Source of the DNA: Clostridium sp.
GTDB lineage: Bacteria > Bacillota > Clostridia > Lachnospirales > Lachnospiraceae
DNA length: 64,000 nt
Reading direction: 5' to 3'
Assembly (NCBI GenBank): GCA_021770825.1
Contig: JAETQD010000005.1
Location: forward strand, 103,045 to 167,044
In this document: positions 7,442 to 16,001 of the stretch, piece after piece
How positions within the stretch are numbered: position 1 is the stretch's first letter
How the letters are laid out: the number at the start of each line of letters is the position of its first letter
Made by a program: the position numbers and the translations under genes
The notes under the pieces: model-generated
What the model was told of the DNA's origin: nothing
Seen by the model: only the letters and a program-made list of their open reading frames with translations
The model's database searches: none

Positions 7442-8853
7442 CGGCATTCCTCCTTTATGGCCTGTCTGAGGGCATCACACAAATGGTCAATTTCTTTTGC
7501 AGTGGTAATCTCGCTGATACAGTAGAGCGCGCTCTGTCCGAACTCCGGAAAGTCTCTGGAAAGATCTCTGCCGCCGAAAATCTTATGTTCCATAAGAAAT
7601 TGGTTGATTTCCCGGACTGTTTTGCCGCAGGAATCGAAATTTATAATGAATTCCTGGAACTTTGCGCCGCCCAGAGGATCCACGGTTATCTGGGGAATTT
7701 CGGACAGTTTTTTAACCGCATAGTTGGTTCTGCGTATGATTTGTTCGCCTAACTCCTTCATTCCTCCCGGCCCCATTAAGGCCAGATAAACTCCAGCTAC
7801 AATGGCCCAGAGACCGGAAGCAGTTCCGAAATATTCATTGGCCAGTTCCCGGCTTCCATGGGAGCAGCGTTCATTTAAAGCGCGTCCCCAACCAAACTCC
7901 CCTTCATTCTGTGTTTGGGCGATTCCATAAAGGTAGGTTGGCATTTCTTTTATATAGCGGGGGTCATCCCGAACTCCGATGAAGCCAGCGCATCCGCCGC
8001 CGTAGTGCATACCAATTCCCAACGGTTCTATATCTCCGCAGACAATGTCGGCTCCGTAATTGGCGGGGCTTTCCACTATTCCCAGGGAAGCAACATCGGG
8101 AGAGACAATGAAAACAGCGCCGGCCTCATGGGCCATGCGGCCGATTTCCTCTGCATTTTCTTCAAAAAAACCCAGATAGGACGGGTTTTCCAAAAAGACA
8201 GCAGCCGTTTTGTCTGATAGCATAAAACGCAGCTTGTCAAGGTCTGCCCGTCCGGTTTTTGGGTCACAGTCCATCAGACGGATCTGTGCCACGTCATGAC
8301 AGTAGCTTCTTACCTGTGAAAGAATTTCCGGGTTCATGGTAGAGGGGAGAAGCAGTTCATTTCTCTGGCCGCTGCTTCCAATTCGGAGGGCCATTCGCAG
8401 GGAGGAGCAAACTGCCTGGCCGGCATCATAGGTGGTATAGCTGATGACATCCAGGTCCAAAAGTTCTCCCATCATACTCTGGTATTCAAAGATTGCCTGC
8501 ATTTTTCCATGATCAGAGTATGTATCGCCACAGTATGCAGTGAGAAATTCTGCCCGGCCTGCTATTTCATCACAAACAGCGGGAACAAAATGGCGGTAGC
8601 ATCCTGCGCCGAGAAAGTTCAGATACTCATTGCAGGAGCTGTTCTTATTGAGAATGGATTCCACATGTGCTGTCAAGGCATATTCTCCGGAAATGGGCTC
8701 CGGCAGGTTTAACGGCCTGTTAAGGCGGAGGTCTTCAGGAATGACGCTGTTATATAAGTCTGAAACAGAAGAAATACCAAGGGCATCCATCATTTCTTTT
8801 TTGGTCTTTGGGGCACTGTTTGGCATATACGGATATACAAAGGGTTTTTTCAT
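7438..8853 (-). CDS. GcvPA-like protein (divergent glycine decarboxylase subunit 1)
   Basis: Homologue of subunit 1 of the split P-protein, which pairs with the GcvPB-like product. Family features: an N-terminal YMPNSAPKTKKEMMDALGI segment, PEDLRLNRPLNLP, the FLGAGCYRHFVPAV block and QAIFEYQSMMGELLDLDV. The usual TAYTPYQPEISQG stretch is replaced by TAYCGDTYSDHGK, a sign of a separate subfamily. ATG 8853 (471 residues) is chosen; a GTG three codons upstream is possible and the ribosome-binding site is weak in either case. The stop overlaps the start of the GcvPB-like gene by four bases, implying coupled translation and a heteromeric enzyme. It lies just after the ABC importer genes. Confidence 0.8.
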   Translation of the reverse strand: MKKPFVYPYMPNSAPKTKKEMMDALGISSVSDLYNSVIPEDLRLNRPLNLPEPISGEYALTAHVESILNKNSSCNEYLNFLGAGCYRHFVPAVCDEIAGRAEFLTAYCGDTYSDHGKMQAIFEYQSMMGELLDLDVISYTTYDAGQAVCSSLRMALRIGSSGQRNELLLPSTMNPEILSQVRSYCHDVAQIRLMDCDPKTGRADLDKLRFMLSDKTAAVFLENPSYLGFFEENAEEIGRMAHEAGAVFIVSPDVASLGIVESPANYGADIVCGDIEPLGIGMHYGGGCAGFIGVRDDPRYIKEMPTYLYGIAQTQNEGEFGWGRALNERCSHGSRELANEYFGTASGLWAIVAGVYLALMGPGGMKELGEQIIRRTNYAVKKLSEIPQITVDPLGGAKFQEFIINFDSCGKTVREINQFLMEHKIFGGRDLSRDFPEFGQSALYCISEITTAKEIDHLCDALRQAIKEECR

Positions 8854-8874
8854 TGGCACCACACTCTTTCTGAA

Positions 8875-9840
8875 TTATATCCCATTGATTTCTTTGACAA
8901 AGTGGCATGCAACAAAATGTTTGGGCATTACCTCTTCCAGAGTCGGCTCTTCCTGATGACACCGTTCTTTGGCATAGGGGCATCTGGCGGCAAAACGGCA
9001 GCCAGGTTTCGGATTGATTGGGGAAGACAGCTCTCCACGCAGCAACTGGCGTTTTTTCTTTTCTGTTCCGTATACAGGAAGCGGAACCGCAGCTAAAAGC
9101 GCCTTGGTATATGGATGGAGACGGTTCAGGAAAATATCCTTGTCACTGGCTAGTTCTACCATTTTTCCCAGGTACATCACAAGAATTTCATCAGAAATAT
9201 GTTTCACAACGGATAAATTGTGAGTGATAAACAGGTAGGTAAGATTTCGTTCCTCCTGAAGGTCCTGCATCAGATTGAGAATCTGTGCCTGAATGGAAAC
9301 GTCCAGAGCAGAAACCGGCTCATCGCAGACGATGAATTTGGGATTTAAGGCCAGGGCTCTGGCTACGCCGATACGCTGACGTCTTCCGCCATCCAGCTCG
9401 TGAGGATAGGAGTTTGCCAGGCGTCTGGCCAGACCAACGGTATCCATAAGATCCAGAACCTGTTTTTCCAGATCAGCTTTTGATGAAACACGATTATAAA
9501 TCTGAAGAGGTTCGGCGATGATTTCGCTGACCGATTGTCTGGGATTTAGTGATGCGAAGGGATCCTGGAAAATCATCTGCATATTCTGGCGGATATCTTT
9601 AAGCTCCGCTTTGGAAAGATCGCTGATATCCTTTCCTTCAAAAAGAATCTGCCCCTCAGTACGCTCTAAAAGATGTACCAGTACACGGCCCAGAGTGGAT
9701 TTTCCACATCCGGACTCGCCCACAACGCCAAGGGTTTTGCCTTCCTCGATGGAAAAACTAACCCCATCCACCGCATGGAGAGTTCCTTTTGGCGTCTTAA
9801 AATATTTTTTAATGTTTTTTGCTTCTAAAATGGCTGCCAA
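8875..9840 (-). CDS. Oligopeptide/dipeptide ABC importer, ATP-binding protein (OppF/DppF type)
   Basis: Second ATPase of a peptide-type importer. A full ABC domain is present: Walker A GESGCGKST near residues 41-49, signature LDGGRRQRIGVARAL (a variant of LSGGQ often seen in this subfamily), Walker B FIVCDEPVSALD and the switch His in FITHNLSVV. The C-terminal oligopeptide-binding extension has the Cys pattern CRFAARCPYAKERC, which may hold a metal cluster. The start is a TTG at 9840, eight bases after AGGAGG; an ATG nearer the ribosome-binding site is out of frame. It lies 12 bases after the OppD-type gene and is followed by the GcvPA-like gene. Confidence 0.92.
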   Translation of the reverse strand: MAAILEAKNIKKYFKTPKGTLHAVDGVSFSIEEGKTLGVVGESGCGKSTLGRVLVHLLERTEGQILFEGKDISDLSKAELKDIRQNMQMIFQDPFASLNPRQSVSEIIAEPLQIYNRVSSKADLEKQVLDLMDTVGLARRLANSYPHELDGGRRQRIGVARALALNPKFIVCDEPVSALDVSIQAQILNLMQDLQEERNLTYLFITHNLSVVKHISDEILVMYLGKMVELASDKDIFLNRLHPYTKALLAAVPLPVYGTEKKKRQLLRGELSSPINPKPGCRFAARCPYAKERCHQEEPTLEEVMPKHFVACHFVKEINGI

Positions 9841-9852
9841 AATGCATTCCTC

Positions 9853-10821
9853 CTAATCCTTTAAATATTTCACGCAGCGAATGGTGTGACCCGGAGCCAC
9901 TTCTACCGGAGAGAATTTTTCCTTCATACAGCGGTCCTGGCAATCGGGACAGCGCAGGCAGAAGCTGCATCCCTTCGGGAGATTGGTCGGATCCGGCATG
10001 AGACCTTTAATGGGCTTTAAGCGGCGCACATCCTCATTGAAGTTGGGGATGGAGCCAAAGAGGCCAACACTGTACGGATGCATGGTGTGGTTATAAATAT
10101 GATCCAGGGTTCCATATTCCACAATTTCTCCGGCATACATGATGGCGGCCTTGTCACAGATATCAGCCACTACCCCCAGGTCATGGGTAATCAGAATCAA
10201 TGTGGTTTTGAGTTCTTTGATAATGCGCTCGATCATCTCAAGGACCTGTGCCTGAATAGTCACATCCAGAGCTGTGGTAGGCTCATCGGCGATCAAAAGA
10301 GAGGGGTTTCTGGCCAGGGCAATGGCAATAATGACACGCTGCTTCATTCCGCCGGAGAACTGGTGCGGATACTCGGAATATCTTTCTCCGGGAATGCCAA
10401 CCATTTCCAGCATTTTCTTCGCCCTCTTGGTGGCTTCCAGACGGGATACTTTTTCATGGAGGTGGATGACCTCACAAATCTGGTCGCCGACAGTAATAAC
10501 AGGATTCAAAGCGGTCATGGGATCCTGGAAAATCATGGATATTTTTTCACCGCGGAGCTTTCTTAACTCGCTCTGGGAAAGCTTTGTCAGATCTCTGCCC
10601 TCAAAGATAATTTCACCGCTTTTAATTCTTCCCGGAGGAGAAGTAATGAGCTGCATGATGGACAGGGCTGTGGTGGTTTTTCCGGCTCCCGTTTCTCCTA
10701 CCAGGCCAAGGGCCTCGCCCTTTTCCAGGGTAAAGCTTAAATTATTTACTGCCTGAACGATGGATTTGCCGGAAGTATATTCTACGGTTAAATTACGGAC
10801 TTCTAAGATAGGTTCTGCCAT
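9853..10821 (-). CDS. Oligopeptide/dipeptide ABC importer, ATP-binding protein (OppD/DppD type)
   Basis: First ATPase of the importer, 322 residues. Walker A is GETGAGKTT, the signature is FSGGMKQRVIIAIAL, Walker B is LLIADEPTTALD and the switch region is LITHDLGVVAD. The C-terminal extension characteristic of peptide importers contains CSFCLRCPDCQDRC. ATG 10821 follows AAGGAGG. It sits in the order permease B, permease C, ATPase D, ATPase F, the standard opp/dpp order. The linked metabolic genes suggest import of a small amide or peptide-like compound rather than general peptide nutrition; this is an inference from context. Confidence 0.93.
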   Translation of the reverse strand: MAEPILEVRNLTVEYTSGKSIVQAVNNLSFTLEKGEALGLVGETGAGKTTTALSIMQLITSPPGRIKSGEIIFEGRDLTKLSQSELRKLRGEKISMIFQDPMTALNPVITVGDQICEVIHLHEKVSRLEATKRAKKMLEMVGIPGERYSEYPHQFSGGMKQRVIIAIALARNPSLLIADEPTTALDVTIQAQVLEMIERIIKELKTTLILITHDLGVVADICDKAAIMYAGEIVEYGTLDHIYNHTMHPYSVGLFGSIPNFNEDVRRLKPIKGLMPDPTNLPKGCSFCLRCPDCQDRCMKEKFSPVEVAPGHTIRCVKYLKD

Positions 10822-10832
10822 AATATTCCTCC

Positions 10833-11711
10833 TTAAACCTTTAATTTCGGGTCCAGGGCATCGCGAAGGCCATCCCCCAGAATATTGAAGGCGAATACAG
10901 TAATCATAATCATCATACCCGGGAAGGTAACAACCGGCCAGAAGTCACGGATATAAGCGCGTCCGGCAGAAAGCATGGAGCCCCATTCCGGTGTGGGCGG
11001 AGTAATGCCAAGTCCCAGGAAGCTTAAGGAAGCAGCAGAGAGAATCGCAATGGCAATGCTCATGGTAGCCTGGACAATGATCGGAGCCAGGCAGTTGGGG
11101 AGAATGTGCTTCACGATTAAGCGAAAGTCGCTGGCGCCGATGGAACGGGCCGCTTCAATATATTCCATCTGCTTTACCGACAGAATGGAAGCCCGGACAA
11201 TTCTCGCATATCCGGGGATAGCGCCGATTCCTACGGCCACAATCAGGTTTCCCAGACCAGGGCCCAGAGCGGCGGCGATGGAGAGGGCCAGAAGAATATT
11301 GGGAATGGCCAGAACCACATCGACGATTCTCATGATAATATTATCGGCGACTTGACCGTAAAATCCGGCAATGCATCCCAAAATGACACCTGCCAGACAG
11401 GAAAAGGATACGGAGATCAGTCCAACTGCCAGAGAATAGCGGGAGCCGTAAATCAGGCGGCTTAGAATGTCCCTTCCATAGTCATCCGTTCCGAAGAGAA
11501 ATTCCCGGCAGGGATAGATAAACTGCCGGGACAGATCCTGGTCATCCGGCCCGTAGGGAGCGATTTGTTCGGCGAATATGGCCATAAGTACCAAAAGGAT
11601 GATGATGCCAAGGCTTAAAATAGCCATTTTGTTTTTGGCGAATCTTCCCATAATTTCTTTCATCTGACTCTGCTTTTTAATTACAATACGCTCTTCAGTT
11701 TTTTCAGGCAT
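10833..11711 (-). CDS. Oligopeptide/dipeptide ABC importer permease (OppC/DppC type)
   Basis: Second permease, 292 residues. It has a soluble N-terminal stretch, then six membrane helices. The family N-terminal block FAKNKMAILSLGIIIL and the first-loop segment FLFGTDDYGRDILSRLIYG are typical of OppC/DppC. The coupling EAA loop reads EAARSIGASDFRLIVKHILPN. The start overlaps the end of the upstream permease gene by eight bases, implying translational coupling. Confidence 0.93.
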   Translation of the reverse strand: MPEKTEERIVIKKQSQMKEIMGRFAKNKMAILSLGIIILLVLMAIFAEQIAPYGPDDQDLSRQFIYPCREFLFGTDDYGRDILSRLIYGSRYSLAVGLISVSFSCLAGVILGCIAGFYGQVADNIIMRIVDVVLAIPNILLALSIAAALGPGLGNLIVAVGIGAIPGYARIVRASILSVKQMEYIEAARSIGASDFRLIVKHILPNCLAPIIVQATMSIAIAILSAASLSFLGLGITPPTPEWGSMLSAGRAYIRDFWPVVTFPGMMIMITVFAFNILGDGLRDALDPKLKV

Positions 11712-12678
11712 TGGTCACAGCCCCCTTTCCTGCAGTCTGGGTTTTCTTGGGCTTGATATACTGGGAACGGATCCTTGGATCCACAAAGGCATACAGAATA
11801 TCAATAATCAGATTGACAATGGAGGTGGAGAATGCTATTAACAGTACTCCGCCCTGAACAATCGGATAGTTTTGCAGTTTGATGGCGTCTACCATGAGCT
11901 TTCCGATCCCGGCAATGGAGAATACGGTCTCTGCCATAACAGCACCGCCCATCAGACGTCCGAACTGGAGACCTGCAACGGTGATAATAGGAATCAGAGC
12001 GTTGGGAAGCGCATGACGGAGAATGACAAAAATTTCTTTCTGGCCTTTCGCCCGGGCTGTACGGATATAGTCCTGACGCACCACCTCCAGCATACTGGAA
12101 CGGGTCATCCGCATGATGGTGGCAGTTGAGTTCATCCCCAGGGAAATAATGGGGAGAATCCAATGTAATGGGGTAGATAAGCCTGAAGGCGGAAGTATTT
12201 TCCAGTTGACTGCGAAAATAATAATTAACATCAGAGCCAGCCAGAAGTTGGGAATGGATACTCCCAGAAGAGAGAAAGAGGTGGCCAGATTATCAAAAAT
12301 GGAATACTGTTTTGTGGCTGAGATGATTCCCATGGTCACGCCAAAGCACAGGGACAGTAAAACACCGGCTCCCGCCAGCTTGACGGTGGTTGGGAAACGA
12401 TCCAGAAGTTCCTCTGTCACTGGACGTTTGGTGGAATAAGAAGTTCCCAAATCACCATGAAGAACTCCTTCCATATAATTGATATACTGGACCAGATACG
12501 GTTCGTTTAATTTCAGGTCATTCCGGAGCTGTTCCTTCTGTTCGATGGTGGCGCTGTCACCAAGCAGCATGTCCGCTGCATCACCGGGAGTAAAATACAT
12601 CATGGTAAAGATAATCAGAGAAACGCCCAACAGAACCGGAATCATCATAAGAATACGTTTTCCGATAAAACGAAGCAA
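11704..12678 (-). CDS. Oligopeptide/dipeptide ABC importer permease (OppB/DppB type)
   Basis: First permease, 324 residues with six membrane helices. The start MLRFIGKRILMMIPVLLGVS and the segment YFTPGDAADMLLGD are characteristic of DppB/OppB. The EAA loop reads TARAKGQKEIFVILRHALPN and is followed by GGAVMAETVFSIAGIG, as in the family. It begins 81 bases after the binding-protein stop; that gap contains a short perfect hairpin that may tune the ratio of binding protein to permease. Confidence 0.93.
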   Translation of the reverse strand: MLRFIGKRILMMIPVLLGVSLIIFTMMYFTPGDAADMLLGDSATIEQKEQLRNDLKLNEPYLVQYINYMEGVLHGDLGTSYSTKRPVTEELLDRFPTTVKLAGAGVLLSLCFGVTMGIISATKQYSIFDNLATSFSLLGVSIPNFWLALMLIIIFAVNWKILPPSGLSTPLHWILPIISLGMNSTATIMRMTRSSMLEVVRQDYIRTARAKGQKEIFVILRHALPNALIPIITVAGLQFGRLMGGAVMAETVFSIAGIGKLMVDAIKLQNYPIVQGGVLLIAFSTSIVNLIIDILYAFVDPRIRSQYIKPKKTQTAGKGAVTNA

Positions 12679-12715
12679 TTTTGCAACTCCTTTCTTCCAA
12701 TTAGAATGGATGCGC

Positions 12716-12731
12716 CCCGGTTAAAACCGGG
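12716..12731 (-). repeat. Intercistronic hairpin between binding-protein and permease genes
   Basis: CCCGGTT (12716-12722) and AACCGGG (12725-12731) form a perfect seven-pair stem with a two-base loop, in the gap after the binding-protein stop. Such stems commonly protect the upstream mRNA or cause partial termination, so that the binding protein is made in excess. No strong U-run follows on the minus transcript, so protection is the more likely role. Confidence 0.55.
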
Positions 12732-12759
12732 ACACATCAAGAAGATTTATGGGGTGTGC

Positions 12760-14310
12760 TTATTCAGCTACACTGATTTTTTCCATTTCAAGATAGTTCA
12801 TGGCATCAAATTCAAAGCCTTCAACCTTATCAGAAAGTGCATAGATCGTCTTTTTAAATGCGATCGGAAGACTCCATTTTGCTTCCCACAGATAATCGCA
12901 GATTTCGTTGTAGGCGGCAGCACGTTCATCCACATCGTAGATGGCCTTGGCATCTGCCAGCATCTGGTCCAGTTCAGCATTGTTGGAATTTAAACGGTCA
13001 CCGAAAGCAGAGTCATAGATGATCAGTGTGCTGGCGGGGTCAGAGGCGCTTCCGTTACGGATACCAACCTGAAGGGTGTTGCCCTGGGCCAGGTAAGCCG
13101 CTACCTCGGCAGTAGAAACATTGGTTTCCACTCCAATTTGCTTCCACATGTTCTGGATGGCTTCTGTAATTCTCTGCATTTCTTCCAGAGGCTGTACAAC
13201 AAAATTGATGGTCAGGCCGTCTGCATATCCTGCTTCTGCCAGTAATTCCTTGGCTTTTTCCACATCATAAAGGTTGGGATCGTAGGTTTTGGCACCTAAG
13301 AGTGTTGTAGGCATGATGCTGTCAGCTACCGTTGCGGTTCCCTTATATACTGCCGTGACAATGGATTCACGGTCAATAGCGGATACCAGAGCTTGGCGGA
13401 CACGGATATCGGATAAAACAGGATCCTGCATATTAAAGGTAACGGTGGTGTACTGGTAACCGGTTCCCATTTCCACATGGAGCCCTTCTGCCTCCTCCAG
13501 ACGTGCTACCTCACTGGCCAGAACATTTAAGCAGATGTCCGCATTTCCGGTTTCCATCTCGATTACACGGTTTGCAGATTCAGTGATGATCTTAAATACG
13601 ATATTGGGAGTCTTCGGGGCCTCTCCCCAGTAGTCCTCATTGGCAACCAGGCGGAGTTCAGTTCCGGTCTGCCATTCAGCAAGCTTATAAGGACCTGTAC
13701 CCACAGGGGCATGGCCGTAGGCATCTTCTCCAAGTTCTTCCACAGCACGCTTGCAGACAATACCGCCGCGCTGGCCGTTTAAGGTGTCATAAATGGATGC
13801 ATCCGGGGATTTTAACTTGATTTCAACGGTTAAGTCATCAATAGCTTTCGTATTTTCCCCATCAAAGGATTTAAAAGTGGAGGAGCTTCCGGGATTGGTG
13901 CAGGCACGTGCGATAGTGTAACGGACGTCCTCAGCAGTGAGTGTATCTCCATTGTGGAACTTGACGCCTTCACGGAGATAGAATCGGAAGGTGGTATCGT
14001 CAATCTGTTCCCATTTTTCGGCAAGGGCAGGTACCGGGGATTTATTTTCGTCCAGAGTAATCAGGGTGTCATAAATCTGAACGGTTACTGCTCCGCAGGA
14101 CATTTTTCCCTGAGCCTGAGGGTCTAAAGTTGTGGGCTCTTCCCAGTGGGCGATAGTCAGCGTATCTTTGTAGGTGGGCTCACTGCTGGCACCGGACGTT
14201 TCCGCAGGGCTTTCCGGGCTGCTTTTTTGTCCGCATCCTGCTGCCAGAAGTGAAGTCATGGTCAAAGCGAGAAACAGAGACATGATACGGGCTGTTTTCC
14301 TTTTTTTCAT
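12760..14310 (-). CDS. Peptide-type ABC importer substrate-binding lipoprotein (SBP family 5)
   Basis: Extracellular lipid-anchored receptor of the importer, 516 residues. The N terminus has a lipoprotein signal peptide: Lys/Arg start, hydrophobic core and lipobox LAAGC with the lipidated Cys at residue 26, then a Ser/Glu-rich tether. The body matches SBP_bac_5: TLTIAHWEEPTTLDPQ, REGVKFHNGDTLTAEDVRYT, GTGPYKLAEW and DIRVRQALVSAIDRE. Family 5 proteins bind peptides, nickel chelates or other small ligands, and the ligand cannot be read from sequence. It is the second gene of the leftward operon, after the RraA-like gene. Confidence 0.93.
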   Translation of the reverse strand: MKKRKTARIMSLFLALTMTSLLAAGCGQKSSPESPAETSGASSEPTYKDTLTIAHWEEPTTLDPQAQGKMSCGAVTVQIYDTLITLDENKSPVPALAEKWEQIDDTTFRFYLREGVKFHNGDTLTAEDVRYTIARACTNPGSSSTFKSFDGENTKAIDDLTVEIKLKSPDASIYDTLNGQRGGIVCKRAVEELGEDAYGHAPVGTGPYKLAEWQTGTELRLVANEDYWGEAPKTPNIVFKIITESANRVIEMETGNADICLNVLASEVARLEEAEGLHVEMGTGYQYTTVTFNMQDPVLSDIRVRQALVSAIDRESIVTAVYKGTATVADSIMPTTLLGAKTYDPNLYDVEKAKELLAEAGYADGLTINFVVQPLEEMQRITEAIQNMWKQIGVETNVSTAEVAAYLAQGNTLQVGIRNGSASDPASTLIIYDSAFGDRLNSNNAELDQMLADAKAIYDVDERAAAYNEICDYLWEAKWSLPIAFKKTIYALSDKVEGFEFDAMNYLEMEKISVAE

Positions 14311-14350
14311 AGGTAGATATCCTCCTTTTTATGATCGGTCTTATGGCCGT

Positions 14351-15019
14351 TTATTTATTGAACTTCCTCAATTCTGTAATGGTATCCGCCAGTCCGACGG
14401 TGAAGAGCTGGTCCACGTTCCATAAAGGATCACCGCCAGAGCGGAAGTGTTCTCTTAAGGTCAGCTCTCTGGCAACAGACTCCTCAGCTTTTTTCAGCGC
14501 TTCTTCATATCCATCCGGCGGCAGCACCACCACTCCGTCAGCATCACCGAACACGTAATCGCCGGGATTTACATGGGCTCCGGCACAGACAATAGGAATC
14601 TGGACTTCTCCGGTGGCTCCATAAATCATAGTAGTAACGGCGGAGATGCCGGTGCAGAAAACGGGCATGTCCAGCTTTTCAATAGCGCGGGAATCCGTTG
14701 CGGGGCCGTCAATGACGATTCCTGCCATGCCGCGGCTCTGAGCATAGGTTGCAACCATTTCTCCGCAGCAGGCAAAGGTGTTGTCTCCGCAGCGGTCTAC
14801 CACAATGACCGAGCCCTTCGGCGCATGCTTGATTCCGTAATAGAGGGCACAGGAATCGCGTCCGGAAATCCGCACGGTGTAGGCAGGACCGATCATCCGG
14901 TTGTCGTCCCGGCGGATGGGTTTCACTTCCGGTTTCATATATCCCCCTCCGATATAATGGCCAACCGTGGCAGGGTCTACTGCCAGAAAGCGTTTGATGA
15001 GCGCCTCATCCATTTTCAT
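14351..15019 (-). CDS. RraA/HMG-aldolase-family protein, first gene of the importer operon
   Basis: The family contains RNase E inhibitor RraA and the metal-dependent 4-hydroxy-4-methyl-2-oxoglutarate / 4-carboxy-4-hydroxy-2-oxoadipate aldolases, which also decarboxylate oxaloacetate. The fold markers are clear: PAYTVRISGRD, GSVIVVDRCGDN, GEMVATYAQSRGMAGIVIDG and NPGDYVFGDADGVVVLP. The usual D-G-x-x-R-D active-site motif reads DGPATD at residues 104-109, so the conserved Arg is Thr. This may change substrate or activity. The linkage to an importer and hydrolases argues for a catabolic aldolase or decarboxylase rather than an RNase regulator. ATG 15019 follows AAGGAG. The promoter is at 15104-15132. 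Confidence 0.85.
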   Translation of the reverse strand: MKMDEALIKRFLAVDPATVGHYIGGGYMKPEVKPIRRDDNRMIGPAYTVRISGRDSCALYYGIKHAPKGSVIVVDRCGDNTFACCGEMVATYAQSRGMAGIVIDGPATDSRAIEKLDMPVFCTGISAVTTMIYGATGEVQIPIVCAGAHVNPGDYVFGDADGVVVLPPDGYEEALKKAEESVARELTLREHFRSGGDPLWNVDQLFTVGLADTITELRKFNK

Positions 15020-15060
15020 GTTATACAGCTCCTTTCATTTTTAAGTTTTAAATTTATGAA

Positions 15061-15132
15061 TTGACAGTTGCAGATATGAGATGTAATATACTAATATATT
15101 AACATAATACTATTATTTGCGGGATTTGACAA
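15061..15132. promoter_or_regulatory. Overlapping face-to-face promoters of the two divergent catabolic units
   Basis: Rightward promoter: TTGACA (15061-15066), 17-base spacer, TAATAT (15084-15089). Leftward promoter: TTGTCA (complement of 15127-15132), 17-base spacer, TATTAT (complement of 15104-15109). Each drives the gene on the far side, so the predicted starts nearly coincide near 15096-15097 and each polymerase must cross the other promoter. The region also holds inverted repeats (TAATATA/TATATTA around 15084-15100 and TGAAAA-A-TTTTCA at 15141-15153) that could bind the linked GntR regulator. Confidence 0.65.
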
Positions 15133-15244
15133 TAATTAAATGAAAAATTTTCAAGATTTTTTCAAAATAATGTTACAAATTCCGTTTTAAAACCAAGATT
15201 ATTGGCAAATTATGCCCTCAATCATAAGAAAAGGAGGAATGGAA

Positions 15245-15991
15245 ATGGAAGGAACAAAGTGGATCAAGCTGATGAGCACAACAGAATTTGCAGAGAAGAA
15301 GACGGAATGTGACACAGTCATCATTCCCGTTGGGGCTACGGAAGGCTATGGCCCCCATCTGCCTATGGGATCTGACATTCTGGTGGCGCAGAAAATTGCA
15401 GAATTGACAGCAGAGAAGGTCAACGCAATGATCGGGCCCTCCCTGGAAGTCGGAGAATCCTATTCTCTGGGAAATTTCCCGGGAACCATATGTATCCGGC
15501 CGGAAACATGGACACTGGTTTTCCATGATATTATGGAATCTCTGGTGAAATGGGGATTTAAGAATTTCATGATAATCAATGGTCATGCAGGAAATGTCCC
15601 GCTGATTGGTCATGTGATTCGCAAAATGCAGGATGAATACGGAATTAAAGGCGCTCAGATCGACTGGTGGCGGTTTACACAGGCGAAAGGAGTTGGAATC
15701 CTGGAGAACACCGGATGGATGGCCCATGGACATGCCAGTGAATGCGGCACTTCTGTACTTCTTTATTTATATCCGGAATATGTGGATATGGAAAAAGCAG
15801 GGAATGCCGGGCCTGCCCGTGAAGGCTTTGTGCGGGATTCGGATATTGTCACCTATGTGCCCTTTAATAAGACAGCTCCAAAGGCACTGCTTGGGGATGC
15901 TACAATAGGAACTGCCGAAAAGGGAGAAAAAATTGTGGAACGATGTGTGGACAGGATTGTGGAATATATGAAATCAGAGTTTGAGTGTTAA
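15245..15991 (+). CDS. Variant creatininase-family protein (copy 2)
   Basis: Creatininase-fold protein of 248 residues. The metal motif reads GATEGYGPHLPMGSD, with Glu33 and Asp44 kept but Tyr35 where the canonical ligand His stands. The second motif is NGHAGN, and HGHASECGTS replaces the usual HAGE-x-ETS pattern. It thus belongs to a separate subgroup from the copy at 1949 and may use a different metal site. ATG 15245 lies seven bases after AGGAGG; ATG 15239 is too close. It heads the rightward unit with an omega-amidase-like hydrolase and a GntR regulator, suggesting sequential amide-bond hydrolysis of an imported compound. Confidence 0.85.
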   Translation: MEGTKWIKLMSTTEFAEKKTECDTVIIPVGATEGYGPHLPMGSDILVAQKIAELTAEKVNAMIGPSLEVGESYSLGNFPGTICIRPETWTLVFHDIMESLVKWGFKNFMIINGHAGNVPLIGHVIRKMQDEYGIKGAQIDWWRFTQAKGVGILENTGWMAHGHASECGTSVLLYLYPEYVDMEKAGNAGPAREGFVRDSDIVTYVPFNKTAPKALLGDATIGTAEKGEKIVERCVDRIVEYMKSEFEC

Positions 15992-16001
15992 GGAGGTTAA
16001 T

